Shown: positions 56,078-63,126 of the stretch, in pieces
Numbering within the stretch: the first letter of the stretch is position 1
Layout of the letters: each line of letters starts with the position of its first letter
Source: Nocardiopsis xinjiangensis YIM 90004
Lineage (GTDB): Bacteria > Actinomycetota > Actinomycetes > Streptosporangiales > Streptosporangiaceae
Assembly: GCF_000341145.1 (NCBI RefSeq)
Contig: NZ_ANBE01000003.1
Location: 213,028-276,153, forward strand
DNA length: 63,126 nucleotides
Direction: 5' to 3'
Notes under the pieces: model-generated
What the model saw: the letters and a program-made list of their open reading frames with translations, nothing else
Database searches by the model: none
What the model was told of the DNA's origin: nothing
Translations under genes and position numbers: made by a program

Positions 56078-56416
56078 TCAGGTGTCGGTCTCGTCCCGGC
56101 GGTCCCATTCCATCTGGACGCGCAGGTTGCCCTCGGCGGAGGAGCGGGCGATGATCGCGCCGGCCTCGGCCCTGAGTTTCACCCCGACGGTGACCCGGAT
56201 CACGTCGGGGCCGAGTGAGGTACCGAGCTCGTCCAGCGTGGCGCCCACGGCGCGGCGCACGGAGGAGAGCCGTTCGGTGAGGGTGCCGAGCGCCTCCTCG
56301 ACCCGGTCTCCTCCGGAGACGAGTTCGGTGCCGTCGGGATCGCCGTCGACCTCCACGTACACCTCGTCATCACCGGGTTCCTGGTCACCGATACGGAAAC
56401 GTACGACTCGTGCCAT
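56078..56416 (-). CDS. Trypco1 (CU044_2847-family) trypsin-co-occurring protein
   Basis: This 112-aa protein matches the Trypco1 type: an N-terminal beta segment MARVVRFRIGDQ, EVYVEVDGDPDGTELVSGGD, and a C-terminal strand region VTVGVKLRAEAGAIIARSS. The middle helical stretch LTERLSSVRRAVGATLDELG leads into a conserved LGPDVIRVTVG. Trypco1 domains are found beside trypsin-like peptidases of vWA-MoxR-VMAP systems and are thought to be targets or partners of the peptidase. It is the last gene of this operon, 21 bases after the vWA gene. Confidence 0.82.
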   Translation of the reverse strand: MARVVRFRIGDQEPGDDEVYVEVDGDPDGTELVSGGDRVEEALGTLTERLSSVRRAVGATLDELGTSLGPDVIRVTVGVKLRAEAGAIIARSSAEGNLRVQMEWDRRDETDT

Positions 56417-56437
56417 CGGCCCGACTCCTTCCTGGCG

Positions 56438-58084
56438 TCATCCGCGCAGGGTGCGCGCGTACACGTCGACGGGTGCGCGGTAGCGGCGTGCGACGGCGCC
56501 GCTCTCGACCGCGGGCAGCATCGCCTCGACCCACACCCGCGCCCCCGACCCGGCCGCGGGGATGCCCACGTGCTCGCCGTCGAGCATGCGGGCGAGGTCG
56601 TCGAACCAGGGATCGCGGCCGTCCAGGACCCGCACGGCCAGGCGCAGCATCCGGCGGATCTCGGGCACCTGCCCACCCAGCGCAAGCAGCCTGGCCCGTA
56701 CGCCGGAGCGGAAGTCCCACCGGACCTCTTCGAGCGGGTCCTCCTCCAGGACCCCTTCGGCCAGGCGCACCAGACCGCTGAAGAAGACCTCGGTGAGTTC
56801 GGAGGGCGAGGCACGGCCCAGCACGTCCCGGCACACCTCGGAGACCACGGCCGGGTGCAGCGGGACCGCCGCCAGGGCCACGGCCAGTTCGAAGGCCTCC
56901 GGGCTCGCGGTGCGCCGGAACCGCAGCACCGCCTCCTCCTCGGGCAGAACGCCCTCTTCGTTCTCGGGCGGGGAGGGGGTGGGGCGGGCCCCGGAATCGG
57001 GGTACTCGGCGGCGTGCACCCACAGGCGCGAGCGGTTCCGCACCATCGTGAAGGAAGCCCAGGCGTGCAGGGCGGCGGCGCGCATCGGCAGTACGGGGAC
57101 GAGCGTGCCGCGGGGCCGTTCCTCCCCGCCCGTGTCCGAGCGGATGCGTTCGCGCACGTAGCCGGTGTTGGGCCCGGCCGGGCTCGCCGGCCAGGAGGCG
57201 CGGATACGGGTGGGCACCGTGCGGATCGACCCGCGCTGCCACAGTTGTGGACGCAGCAGGTGGAGCACGGCCACCGCCCCGCCCCGGGCGGCTCGGGCGA
57301 TCCAGGACTGGAACCCGGTGTCCCCCCAGGCCGTGCCGAGCCCGTCGGTGACGATCAATGTGACGTGCGGGCCGTTGTGCCCGGCGGGCCGCAGGTGCCG
57401 GGGACGCCCGTCCGGGCCGACGAGCAGGGGCGCGCCCTGCCGGTGGGAGTCGAACCCGAGCAGGTCCACGGCGTGGAAGATGCCGCTGCGGCGCAGGAGC
57501 CGGGTGAGTTCGTCGGCCACACCCCGCTGGAAGAGCATGGACACGCCGGTGTCGACGACCAGGGTGAGGCGGACGGCCCGGTGGGCGCCGCGTCGAAGGG
57601 CGGGCAGGACCGGGACCCCGGCGGAGCGGCGCTCCCCGGCGCCCCAGTGGGCGGTGTCCAGGAGCGCGCGGGCGTAGTTGCGCGCGGTGTCGATGAGGTC
57701 GAGGTGATCGGCACGTCCCTGGGGGAGCTTGAGGTTGAAGAGGCTGAAGGCCGACAGGAGGGCGGAGCGGTCGTCGAGGTGGTGGACGGGGTCGTCGAGG
57801 GGGGCGACGGTGGCGGCCCGCAGCGGATCGGGCACCTCTTCGCGAGGGGATTCCTCCTGACGCTCGGGTTCCGTGTTCGCGTCGTGCTCCGGCTCGGGCC
57901 CCCGGTCCCCTGGATCGGTTGGCAGGGGCTCGGTGAAGGGCAGATGGGACAGGTGGCCGTAACTCAGCTGCGAGGTGCCGTCCGCGGCCTGTTTCATGAC
58001 GGCGGCCAGATGGACGGCGTCGGCGAGGTCGGTGGCGTCCAGGCCGTACTCGGCCAACGAGGGGCCCTGCCGGCCGCCGCTCAT
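56438..58084 (-). CDS. vWA-domain (SAV_2336-type) protein of the VMAP system
   Basis: This 548-aa protein has an N-terminal ~165 residues that include the SAV_2336-like region (FNLKLPQGRADHLDLIDTAR). A von Willebrand A fold follows, with the MIDAS metal site DTGVS (Asp178, Ser182) in RLTLVVDTGVSMLFQRG, then VTLIVTDGLGTAWGDTGFQ. The C-terminal ~200 residues are helical and resemble a MoxR-partner region. It is cytosolic; vWA proteins cooperate with MoxR ATPases in assembling complexes. Its ATG overlaps the MoxR stop by four bases. Confidence 0.82.
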   Translation of the reverse strand: MSGGRQGPSLAEYGLDATDLADAVHLAAVMKQAADGTSQLSYGHLSHLPFTEPLPTDPGDRGPEPEHDANTEPERQEESPREEVPDPLRAATVAPLDDPVHHLDDRSALLSAFSLFNLKLPQGRADHLDLIDTARNYARALLDTAHWGAGERRSAGVPVLPALRRGAHRAVRLTLVVDTGVSMLFQRGVADELTRLLRRSGIFHAVDLLGFDSHRQGAPLLVGPDGRPRHLRPAGHNGPHVTLIVTDGLGTAWGDTGFQSWIARAARGGAVAVLHLLRPQLWQRGSIRTVPTRIRASWPASPAGPNTGYVRERIRSDTGGEERPRGTLVPVLPMRAAALHAWASFTMVRNRSRLWVHAAEYPDSGARPTPSPPENEEGVLPEEEAVLRFRRTASPEAFELAVALAAVPLHPAVVSEVCRDVLGRASPSELTEVFFSGLVRLAEGVLEEDPLEEVRWDFRSGVRARLLALGGQVPEIRRMLRLAVRVLDGRDPWFDDLARMLDGEHVGIPAAGSGARVWVEAMLPAVESGAVARRYRAPVDVYARTLRG

Positions 58085-59244
58085 CCGGGGGGTTCCGTGA
58101 GCCGGTGCCAGAGGAGTTCGGCCAGGCGGTCCACCTGCTCGGAGGTGGGACCGTCGCCGTGATCGAGCTGTCCGACCAGGTGCACGGCGTTGAGGAGCTG
58201 GTCGAGGGCCAGCTGGTCGCCGTGCACACCCGCGTCGAGGAACTTGGTGACCAGGTCCCGGGTACCGGTGGGGAGGTTGCCGTCGAAGTGTCCGGCGACC
58301 GCGGCCAGGAGTTCCTCCTCCCGGGGCAGGCCCATCCGCACGGGGATGCAGCGGCGCATGAACGCGGGCGGTAAGTCACGATCGTTGTTGCAGGTCAGCA
58401 CCACGATGGGGAAAGCCGAGCACAGGACACGGCCGCGTTCGACGGAGACCGAACGCCCGGGATCGTCCGTGGCTACCACGATCCTCTCGGCCACCCCGGC
58501 CAACCGTGCCAGCTCCGGCACGTGGAACCCGCCGCTCTCGAACAGGTCGAGCAGGTCACCGGAGAGGTCGAAGTCGCCCAGGTCGAAGTCGTCGACGAGC
58601 AGCACCCGCGGCAGCCGGGCAGGCAGGAACGCCGTACCCAGGGGGCCGAGGGTGAGGTAACGGCCGATGGAACGGGCGCTGGTGCCGGGCCGCCCCTCGG
58701 CTCCCTCCTGGCTCCGCGAACCCCCTCGGTCCTCCGAACCCCCCGGGTCCTCGGCGCCGGTGATCCGGGCGCGGGCGTTCTCCAGGTTCAGGTCGTGGAT
58801 CTGGGTGAGCGGGTCGTAGGAGTAGAGCCCGTCGCGGACCGTGGACCGGCTCGTCACGGGCCAACGCAACACACGCCCCAGCCGTAGTTCGCGGGAGATC
58901 TGATGGGCCAGACTGGACTTGCCGACCCCGGGCGGGCCCACCAACAGCAGGGGGCGCCGCAGGTGGATGGCGGCATTGACCTTGTCGAGCAGATCCTTGC
59001 GCTCGGGCCCCAAGGGGATGGCGAAACCCCGGGTACGCGCCGGCCCCAGGTAGCGTCCGCTGCTCTCGTCGTGGGGTGGTTCGCTGCGGTCGGGGCGCCC
59101 ACCGAAAGTCCGCCACTGGGGCGGGGGCGGCAGCTGGGTGAGCAGGTCCAGGTACGGGCGGGGATGGCCCGTACCGTGGAAGATCCACCACTCCGGCACG
59201 TCCGGCACGGGATCGGTCGATCCTGGTTCGGCTGGTGTGGTCAT
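58081..59244 (-). CDS. MoxR-type AAA+ ATPase of the VMAP system
   Basis: This 387-aa protein has Walker A GPPGVGKSS at ~103-111, Walker B in RVLLVDDFDLGD, sensor region FPIVVLTCNNDRDLPPAFMR, and an arginine-finger-like RRCIPVRMGLP. The N-terminus (~75 residues) is Pro-rich and specific to these systems. Together with the vWA protein it forms the regulatory NTPase pair of the ternary system. It is separated from the VMAP gene by 34 bases. Confidence 0.85.
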   Translation of the reverse strand: MTTPAEPGSTDPVPDVPEWWIFHGTGHPRPYLDLLTQLPPPPQWRTFGGRPDRSEPPHDESSGRYLGPARTRGFAIPLGPERKDLLDKVNAAIHLRRPLLLVGPPGVGKSSLAHQISRELRLGRVLRWPVTSRSTVRDGLYSYDPLTQIHDLNLENARARITGAEDPGGSEDRGGSRSQEGAEGRPGTSARSIGRYLTLGPLGTAFLPARLPRVLLVDDFDLGDFDLSGDLLDLFESGGFHVPELARLAGVAERIVVATDDPGRSVSVERGRVLCSAFPIVVLTCNNDRDLPPAFMRRCIPVRMGLPREEELLAAVAGHFDGNLPTGTRDLVTKFLDAGVHGDQLALDQLLNAVHLVGQLDHGDGPTSEQVDRLAELLWHRLTEPPG

Positions 59245-59278
59245 GGAGGGTTGTCCTTCGAACCGCGCCCGACGCGGG

Positions 59279-60763
59279 CTACTGGATGCTTCGGTGGGAC
59301 ATCGGTGGGGGCGGAGGGGGCAGGACCGGCAGGGTGTCGTGGTAGATGACCGCGATCTCGGAGCTGCTCTCGATGTACCCGTAATCAGTGGGCGACACGC
59401 GCCCCGACCGGGAGCTCAGGAGGGCGGCGGGCAACTCGGTCATGTCATCGGAGGACACCGTCACCTCACGTTCCATCTGCACCGGACTCAGCCAGGAACC
59501 GACCGGTCGGGGACCGTCCCCGCAATGCCAGATGATCACCGGAACACCGCTTCTCACCGCCAGAGCCACGCTCAGAAAGGCCTCGCCGAGACCATGCGGA
59601 ACGGATATCCCGATGACTGTGTCGTCATCGATTCTTTTGGCGATCAGTCTCTCATTCATGTCCGCCGTGTGGAAGAGGTCGAAAACGGAGGCACGACCCT
59701 CGCGAAAAAGCCCGGCCCACCTCTGTGAGAAACGTTTCTGCGCACTTCTGACCTCGGGGTCCCGCCTGTCGAGGAGGGCCTCGTCGCGGTAGACGACCTC
59801 GGCGCGTTCGCCCAGGGACTGCCCTTGGCGCGTGCGGCCGTTCTGCCAGCGTTCGGCGACGGCCTCGGCCATGAGGTCGAGGGAGGTCACGAGCTCCACG
59901 CGGGTGCTGCCGTGGTGGGCGGCGCGGGAATCGGCGAGCATGAGGTCGAGCCGGGAGCCGACGCGGACGCTGACCTCCTCTCCTGCCACGTCCCGGTCCA
60001 TCCAGTGCTCGGTGAAGTCGGGCGGGCCGCCGCGGCCGTCGCTGAGCACCGACCAGCTCTCCAGGTCGTAGCTCTCCCGGCAGCTGCGGCTGACACGGAC
60101 CACCAGGCGCGCGGGCAGGTCCTCGGGCGGGGGCGCGGGCACGGGGTCGACGGCGCCGGTGCCGCCCCACTGGCCGAGGAGGTCGGCGCAGGCCAGGGCG
60201 GGATAGGCCTGGGCGAGCCAGGCGCAGAAGCGGGCGGCCGGGGAAGGGTCGGCGAAAGCGGGCAGCAGGGCGAGGTTGACCAGCGCCTCCCAGGCGGTTT
60301 CCGGGGGCGGCAGTCCCCCGCCCTTGCCGACGTGATCGGCGCGGATCGACCGGTAACTGCCGCGCACACCGGGTTCGCAGGGCAGCCGGGTGAGTTCGGC
60401 TCGGACGGTGGTGAGGTCCCCGCCGACGGTGGCGGCCCCGGCGGTGGCGGTGTCGACGAGGACGGGCCCCAGCACGGTGTCCTCGGCCTCGCGGACGTAG
60501 GGGGCCGCCTCGGCCGCCAGGGCCTCGGCGGCGACACTGCGCGCGTCCTTGCGCAGGACCCAGCGCACCAGCGGCAGCAGGGCCCCCTGGGTCTCGCACG
60601 CGGCGATGAGGCGCAGGGCGAAGCGGTAGACCGGGCCGGTGCCGACCTCCCGGCGGATGCGCAGGGGCAGGCAGCTCAGCAGGTCGCTCTGGCCCTCCCG
60701 GTCCTGTACGTAGGCGACCTCGCAGAAGGCGTCGACAAGGCTCTCGCGGTCCTCAGGTGTCAC
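59279..60763 (-). CDS. vWA-MoxR-associated protein (VMAP) with EAD-like N-terminus
   Basis: This 494-aa protein has residues ~3-75 that look like an effector-associated death-like domain of the EAD2 type: EDRESLVDAFCEVAYVQDRE, then LPLRIRREVGTGPVYRFALR and GALLPLVRWVL. The rest corresponds to the VMAP middle and C-terminal regions, including RLVVRVSRSCRESYDLESWS, GRASVFDLFHTADMNERLIA and GVPVIIWHCGD. VMAP proteins link the vWA-MoxR pair to an effector. The gene overlaps the trypsin gene end by 11 bases. Confidence 0.82.
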   Translation of the reverse strand: MTPEDRESLVDAFCEVAYVQDREGQSDLLSCLPLRIRREVGTGPVYRFALRLIAACETQGALLPLVRWVLRKDARSVAAEALAAEAAPYVREAEDTVLGPVLVDTATAGAATVGGDLTTVRAELTRLPCEPGVRGSYRSIRADHVGKGGGLPPPETAWEALVNLALLPAFADPSPAARFCAWLAQAYPALACADLLGQWGGTGAVDPVPAPPPEDLPARLVVRVSRSCRESYDLESWSVLSDGRGGPPDFTEHWMDRDVAGEEVSVRVGSRLDLMLADSRAAHHGSTRVELVTSLDLMAEAVAERWQNGRTRQGQSLGERAEVVYRDEALLDRRDPEVRSAQKRFSQRWAGLFREGRASVFDLFHTADMNERLIAKRIDDDTVIGISVPHGLGEAFLSVALAVRSGVPVIIWHCGDGPRPVGSWLSPVQMEREVTVSSDDMTELPAALLSSRSGRVSPTDYGYIESSSEIAVIYHDTLPVLPPPPPPMSHRSIQ

Positions 60764-61676
60764 CGCACCCCCTCAACAAGGGGGCGGCGGCCTCCTGGAC
60801 ACGCCGCATGGGTGCGCTGGCCTCCTCCCACGCGGCCAGTTGGTCCAGGACCTCGTCGAGGACCTCGTAGTCGCGGTGGGCCCGTAGGACCAGGTCGTGG
60901 GAGAAGACGGCCGGGACGGCCGCGGCGTCGATCCTGCGGCGCAGCCGGGGGTCGAGTGCGCTGACGAAGAGGGCGCGGACCTCGCGGGAGACGATGGTCT
61001 CCAGGTCGGAGACGGCCACGGCGAGTGCGTGCAGTTGTTCGTGGTCGAGCCCCGGCGCGGCTCTCGGTCCGGGCCTCAGCCCGGGGACGGCCGTCACCGG
61101 GACCATCCAGGCCAGCCGTCCCTCTGCGCCGGCTTCCCGCACGATACCGAGGAGAGTGCCGTCGTTGCTGCGCACACCGCTGCCGCTGAACCCGCGGGTG
61201 ACGGCGACAGGGGCCGATGGGTCGACGTCGATCTGGACGTATTCGGGGCGTGCGCCGCCGGCGCCGCGCACGAGTCCGGTGAGCCAGCGGCCGGCGGGGG
61301 CGTGGGGGAATCCGAGGATGTGCACCGGGTGCCCGTGCGGGATGTGCGGGCCGGGTGTGCCGATCGGCGCGGGCACTGCCGGAGCAGGGCCGTCCAGGCG
61401 CAGGAGGGCGGCGTCCCACGCCGGCCCTTCGTCCCACCACCATCCGCCCTCGACGACCGCGGCCCGGGTGTGCCAGGTGTCGCTGTGCCGGGGCGCGTCG
61501 AGGCGTACTCGGGCCCCGGGACCGTCCTCTCCGGCCGCGGCGCGCACGACGTGGGCGCAGGTGAGAACGTGGTCGGGTGAGACCAGTACCGCGGCCCCGT
61601 GGAGGACTCCGCCGTCCCGGTCGGTGATCCTGAACTGCCAGTCGGGTGTGCTGTTGTGGTGGGCGGATGCGGACAC
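60753..61676 (-). CDS. Trypsin-like serine peptidase effector with EAD-like C-terminus
   Basis: This 307-aa protein has a chymotrypsin-fold peptidase in residues ~12-205 with catalytic His42 (VLTCAHVV), Asp88 (WDAALLRL) and Ser164 (GFSGSGV). There is no signal peptide, so it is intracellular, unlike most trypsins. Residues ~215-300 are a helical domain similar in pattern to the N-terminus of the VMAP protein (LDPRLRRRIDAAAVPAVFSH, then YEVLDEVLDQLAAWE), giving a likely homotypic contact. It is the first gene of the operon, with a GTG start at 61676. Confidence 0.85.
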   Translation of the reverse strand: MSASAHHNSTPDWQFRITDRDGGVLHGAAVLVSPDHVLTCAHVVRAAAGEDGPGARVRLDAPRHSDTWHTRAAVVEGGWWWDEGPAWDAALLRLDGPAPAVPAPIGTPGPHIPHGHPVHILGFPHAPAGRWLTGLVRGAGGARPEYVQIDVDPSAPVAVTRGFSGSGVRSNDGTLLGIVREAGAEGRLAWMVPVTAVPGLRPGPRAAPGLDHEQLHALAVAVSDLETIVSREVRALFVSALDPRLRRRIDAAAVPAVFSHDLVLRAHRDYEVLDEVLDQLAAWEEASAPMRRVQEAAAPLLRGCGDT

Positions 61677-61895
61677 GACGCTCCCGTTGTCGGAGGTTGG
61701 GCACCCGGGAAATGGGGGGACGGTCCCAGAACACCGGATCCAAACAACATGGCGTTTATTGGCTTCGACTCTACGTATTTACCCCCAAAATCCCCCGAGA
61801 CCACCATCCGGAGTCGACAGAACGAGGATTTATCTCGCGAATTAATGGTGATACCTGTGGCCATTGTTTCTCATGGGGTGAAAGAAAAATAAGAG

Positions 61896-61921
61896 GCCGC
61901 GCACCGGGTTCGGTGCGCGGC
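61896..61921 (-). terminator. Intrinsic terminator of the DoxX gene
   Basis: On the minus strand an 11-bp perfect stem (GCCGCGCACCG) with a 4-base loop is followed by CTCTTATTTTTC, a good U-rich tail. It ends the DoxX transcript before the VMAP operon promoter region. The remaining gap, 61677-61890, is AT-rich and probably holds that promoter; no gene is seen there. Confidence 0.82.
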
Positions 61922-61947
61922 TCTCGGAACATTCGGCTCCTGCTCGT

Positions 61948-62421
61948 TCACACGGAGAGGGAGTCCTTGGTTCCGCTTTCTTCGGCCGGGGTCCCGTCCT
62001 TCTGCGCACGGCGCTCGTTCCAAGGCAGCGGCAGCAGGCTGTCCAGCGCGAGACGACCGCCGGAGAACCCGAGGGCGAGGGCGGTCAGCCCCAGGACCAT
62101 CGGGAGTTCGTAACCGCCGACGAGGGGGTCCCCCACGTGTGCGAAGGCGATGGCGGAGCCCATCATCGCGAGCAGGACGACGCCGGTGACCGGGAGCAGG
62201 AGGCCGATGATGAGCGCGGCACCGAAGCCCACCTCGATCACGGCGCCGACGAGCGCAGCGACCTCGGGTGCGGGGATGCCCATGGCCTCGAAGCCCGCGG
62301 CGGTACCGCCGGTGTCGGTGGCCTTGGGCAGACCGTGGGCGATGAGGACGACACCGACGACGGCGCGGGCGGCCAGAGCGGTGACGTCGTGGAGCTTGGA
62401 CATGAGCGGACGTCGAGACAT
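61948..62421 (-). CDS. DoxX-family membrane protein
   Basis: This 157-aa protein has four helices with the DoxX landmarks: ARAVVGVVLIAHGLPKATD in helix 1, GIPAPEVAALVGAVIEVGFG, and SAIAFAHVGDPLVGGYELPM before the last helix. Family members are linked to oxidative or thiol stress, and their reactions are poorly defined. GGAGAA precedes the ATG at 62421. A MarR-family gene lies upstream on the same strand. Confidence 0.88.
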   Translation of the reverse strand: MSRRPLMSKLHDVTALAARAVVGVVLIAHGLPKATDTGGTAAGFEAMGIPAPEVAALVGAVIEVGFGAALIIGLLLPVTGVVLLAMMGSAIAFAHVGDPLVGGYELPMVLGLTALALGFSGGRLALDSLLPLPWNERRAQKDGTPAEESGTKDSLSV

Positions 62422-62560
62422 CGGTTCTCCTGCTTCGTGGTCGGGCTCTACCTGGGACGCCCCCCGAAGCTTGAGGGCGCAACCTTTTCCCAGGAAACTA
62501 CATGCTACCGGGCGGCCCCGGCAGATCGGGGCACGTTCCGTAGTGGCGCACCACACCCAG

Positions 62561-63043
62561 TCAGCGTGTGTACCGGGGTTCGACGTCCTCGGGATCGAGG
62601 GCGGCCAGCAACGCCGCGCTGATCCCGTCGAGCTGACGCATCTGCTCAGAGGTCAGGGCGTCGAAGAGGACCCGGCGGACCTCCTCCACGTGCCCGGGGG
62701 CCGCGGCCCCGAGGGTCCCGAGCCCGTGATCGGTGAGCTGGACGACGGTGGTGCGGCGGTCACCCGAACGTTTGAAGCGGCGGACCAGGGCCTCGCGTTC
62801 CAGACCGGAGACCGAGTGCGACATCCGGCTCTGGGACGCGCGCAGATAGGCGGCCAGGGCGCTCATCGTCATCGCGTGCTCGGGCGCCTCCGACAGCGCC
62901 GCGAGCGTGGAGTAGGCCGAGTGCGAGAGCCCCGAGTCCCGGCGCAGCTGCCGATCCAGCTGGGCGTCCAACAGATGCGCCGCCGTCAGGAAGTTGCGCC
63001 AGCTCCACTGCTCACTCTCGTCGAGCCACCGAGTGTCGGACAT
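62561..63043 (-). CDS. MarR-family transcriptional regulator
   Basis: This 160-aa protein has LSHSAYSTLAALSEAPEHAM leading into the winged helix, with recognition helix AAYLRASQSRMSHSVSGLER and wing LVRRFKRSGDRRTTVVQLTD. The opening WSWRNFLTAAHLLDAQLDRQ is the dimerisation helix. It probably controls the adjacent DoxX gene, 139 bp downstream on the same strand. Confidence 0.88.
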   Translation of the reverse strand: MSDTRWLDESEQWSWRNFLTAAHLLDAQLDRQLRRDSGLSHSAYSTLAALSEAPEHAMTMSALAAYLRASQSRMSHSVSGLEREALVRRFKRSGDRRTTVVQLTDHGLGTLGAAAPGHVEEVRRVLFDALTSEQMRQLDGISAALLAALDPEDVEPRYTR

Positions 63044-63126
63044 CCGGACCGCTCCCTCACGTCCTGCTGTGCACGGCCCCCCCCCGGAACCCGGGCCCGG
63101 GCGCGATGCAACGCTACCGGCGGGCG

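Overview
The window is chromosomal DNA of a high-GC actinomycete. The signs are pervasive G/C third positions, GTG and TTG starts with AGGAGG-type ribosome sites, 4-base start/stop overlaps, a DtxR/IdeR-type iron box, six-gene Mrp operons with a fused MrpA-MrpB, and a vWA-MoxR-VMAP system. A Nocardiopsis-like genus in the Streptosporangiales fits, but the genus is an inference.

Left core (1-7346): an F420/PPOX-type oxidoreductase cut by the window edge, a Mug-type DNA glycosylase, a BlaI-type repressor with its M56 metallopeptidase, and a DsbA-CcdA-lipoprotein thiol-redox operon. Divergent from that operon are a CPTC membrane protein and a flavin monooxygenase.

Island (about 7488-18955): a tRNA-Lys(TTT) gene is followed by about 11.5 kb bounded by a second, displaced copy of the tRNA 3' half plus its terminator (73 identical bp). 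Both copies are followed by decayed tyrosine-recombinase genes. Inside are a broken glycosyltransferase, an aminoglycoside-phosphotransferase-like gene, an IS701-like transposase, and then a visibly AT-richer cluster at 11.3-18.1 kb. That cluster holds a 34-codon peptide gene, a small WHxxxL-type protein, a PLP aminotransferase, a flavin monooxygenase, a cobalamin-binding radical SAM enzyme with a CX7CX2C motif, and a MATE exporter. I read it as an undescribed ribosomal-peptide (RiPP) pathway, and it is the best candidate here for a new system.

Middle (19.7-38.1 kb): an XRE regulator/MFS pair, a paralogous flavin monooxygenase, a TRM11-like methyltransferase, MarR and TspO genes, and a Crp/Fnr regulator next to a small membrane protein and a divergent class III nucleotide cyclase. 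Two matching operator-like palindromes suggest that these form one circuit. A type III polyketide synthase group and an iron-box-controlled siderophore ABC importer follow.

Right (38.3-63.1 kb): two tandem Mrp cation/proton antiporter operons. The second has an MrpD reduced from 505 to 206 residues by two in-frame deletions. Then come a DASS anion transporter, an orphan TAXI binding protein, a TetR/CPBP-protease divergent pair with twin operators, and a two-component system. A five-gene vWA-MoxR-VMAP-trypsin-Trypco1 conflict-type operon follows, then DoxX and MarR genes.
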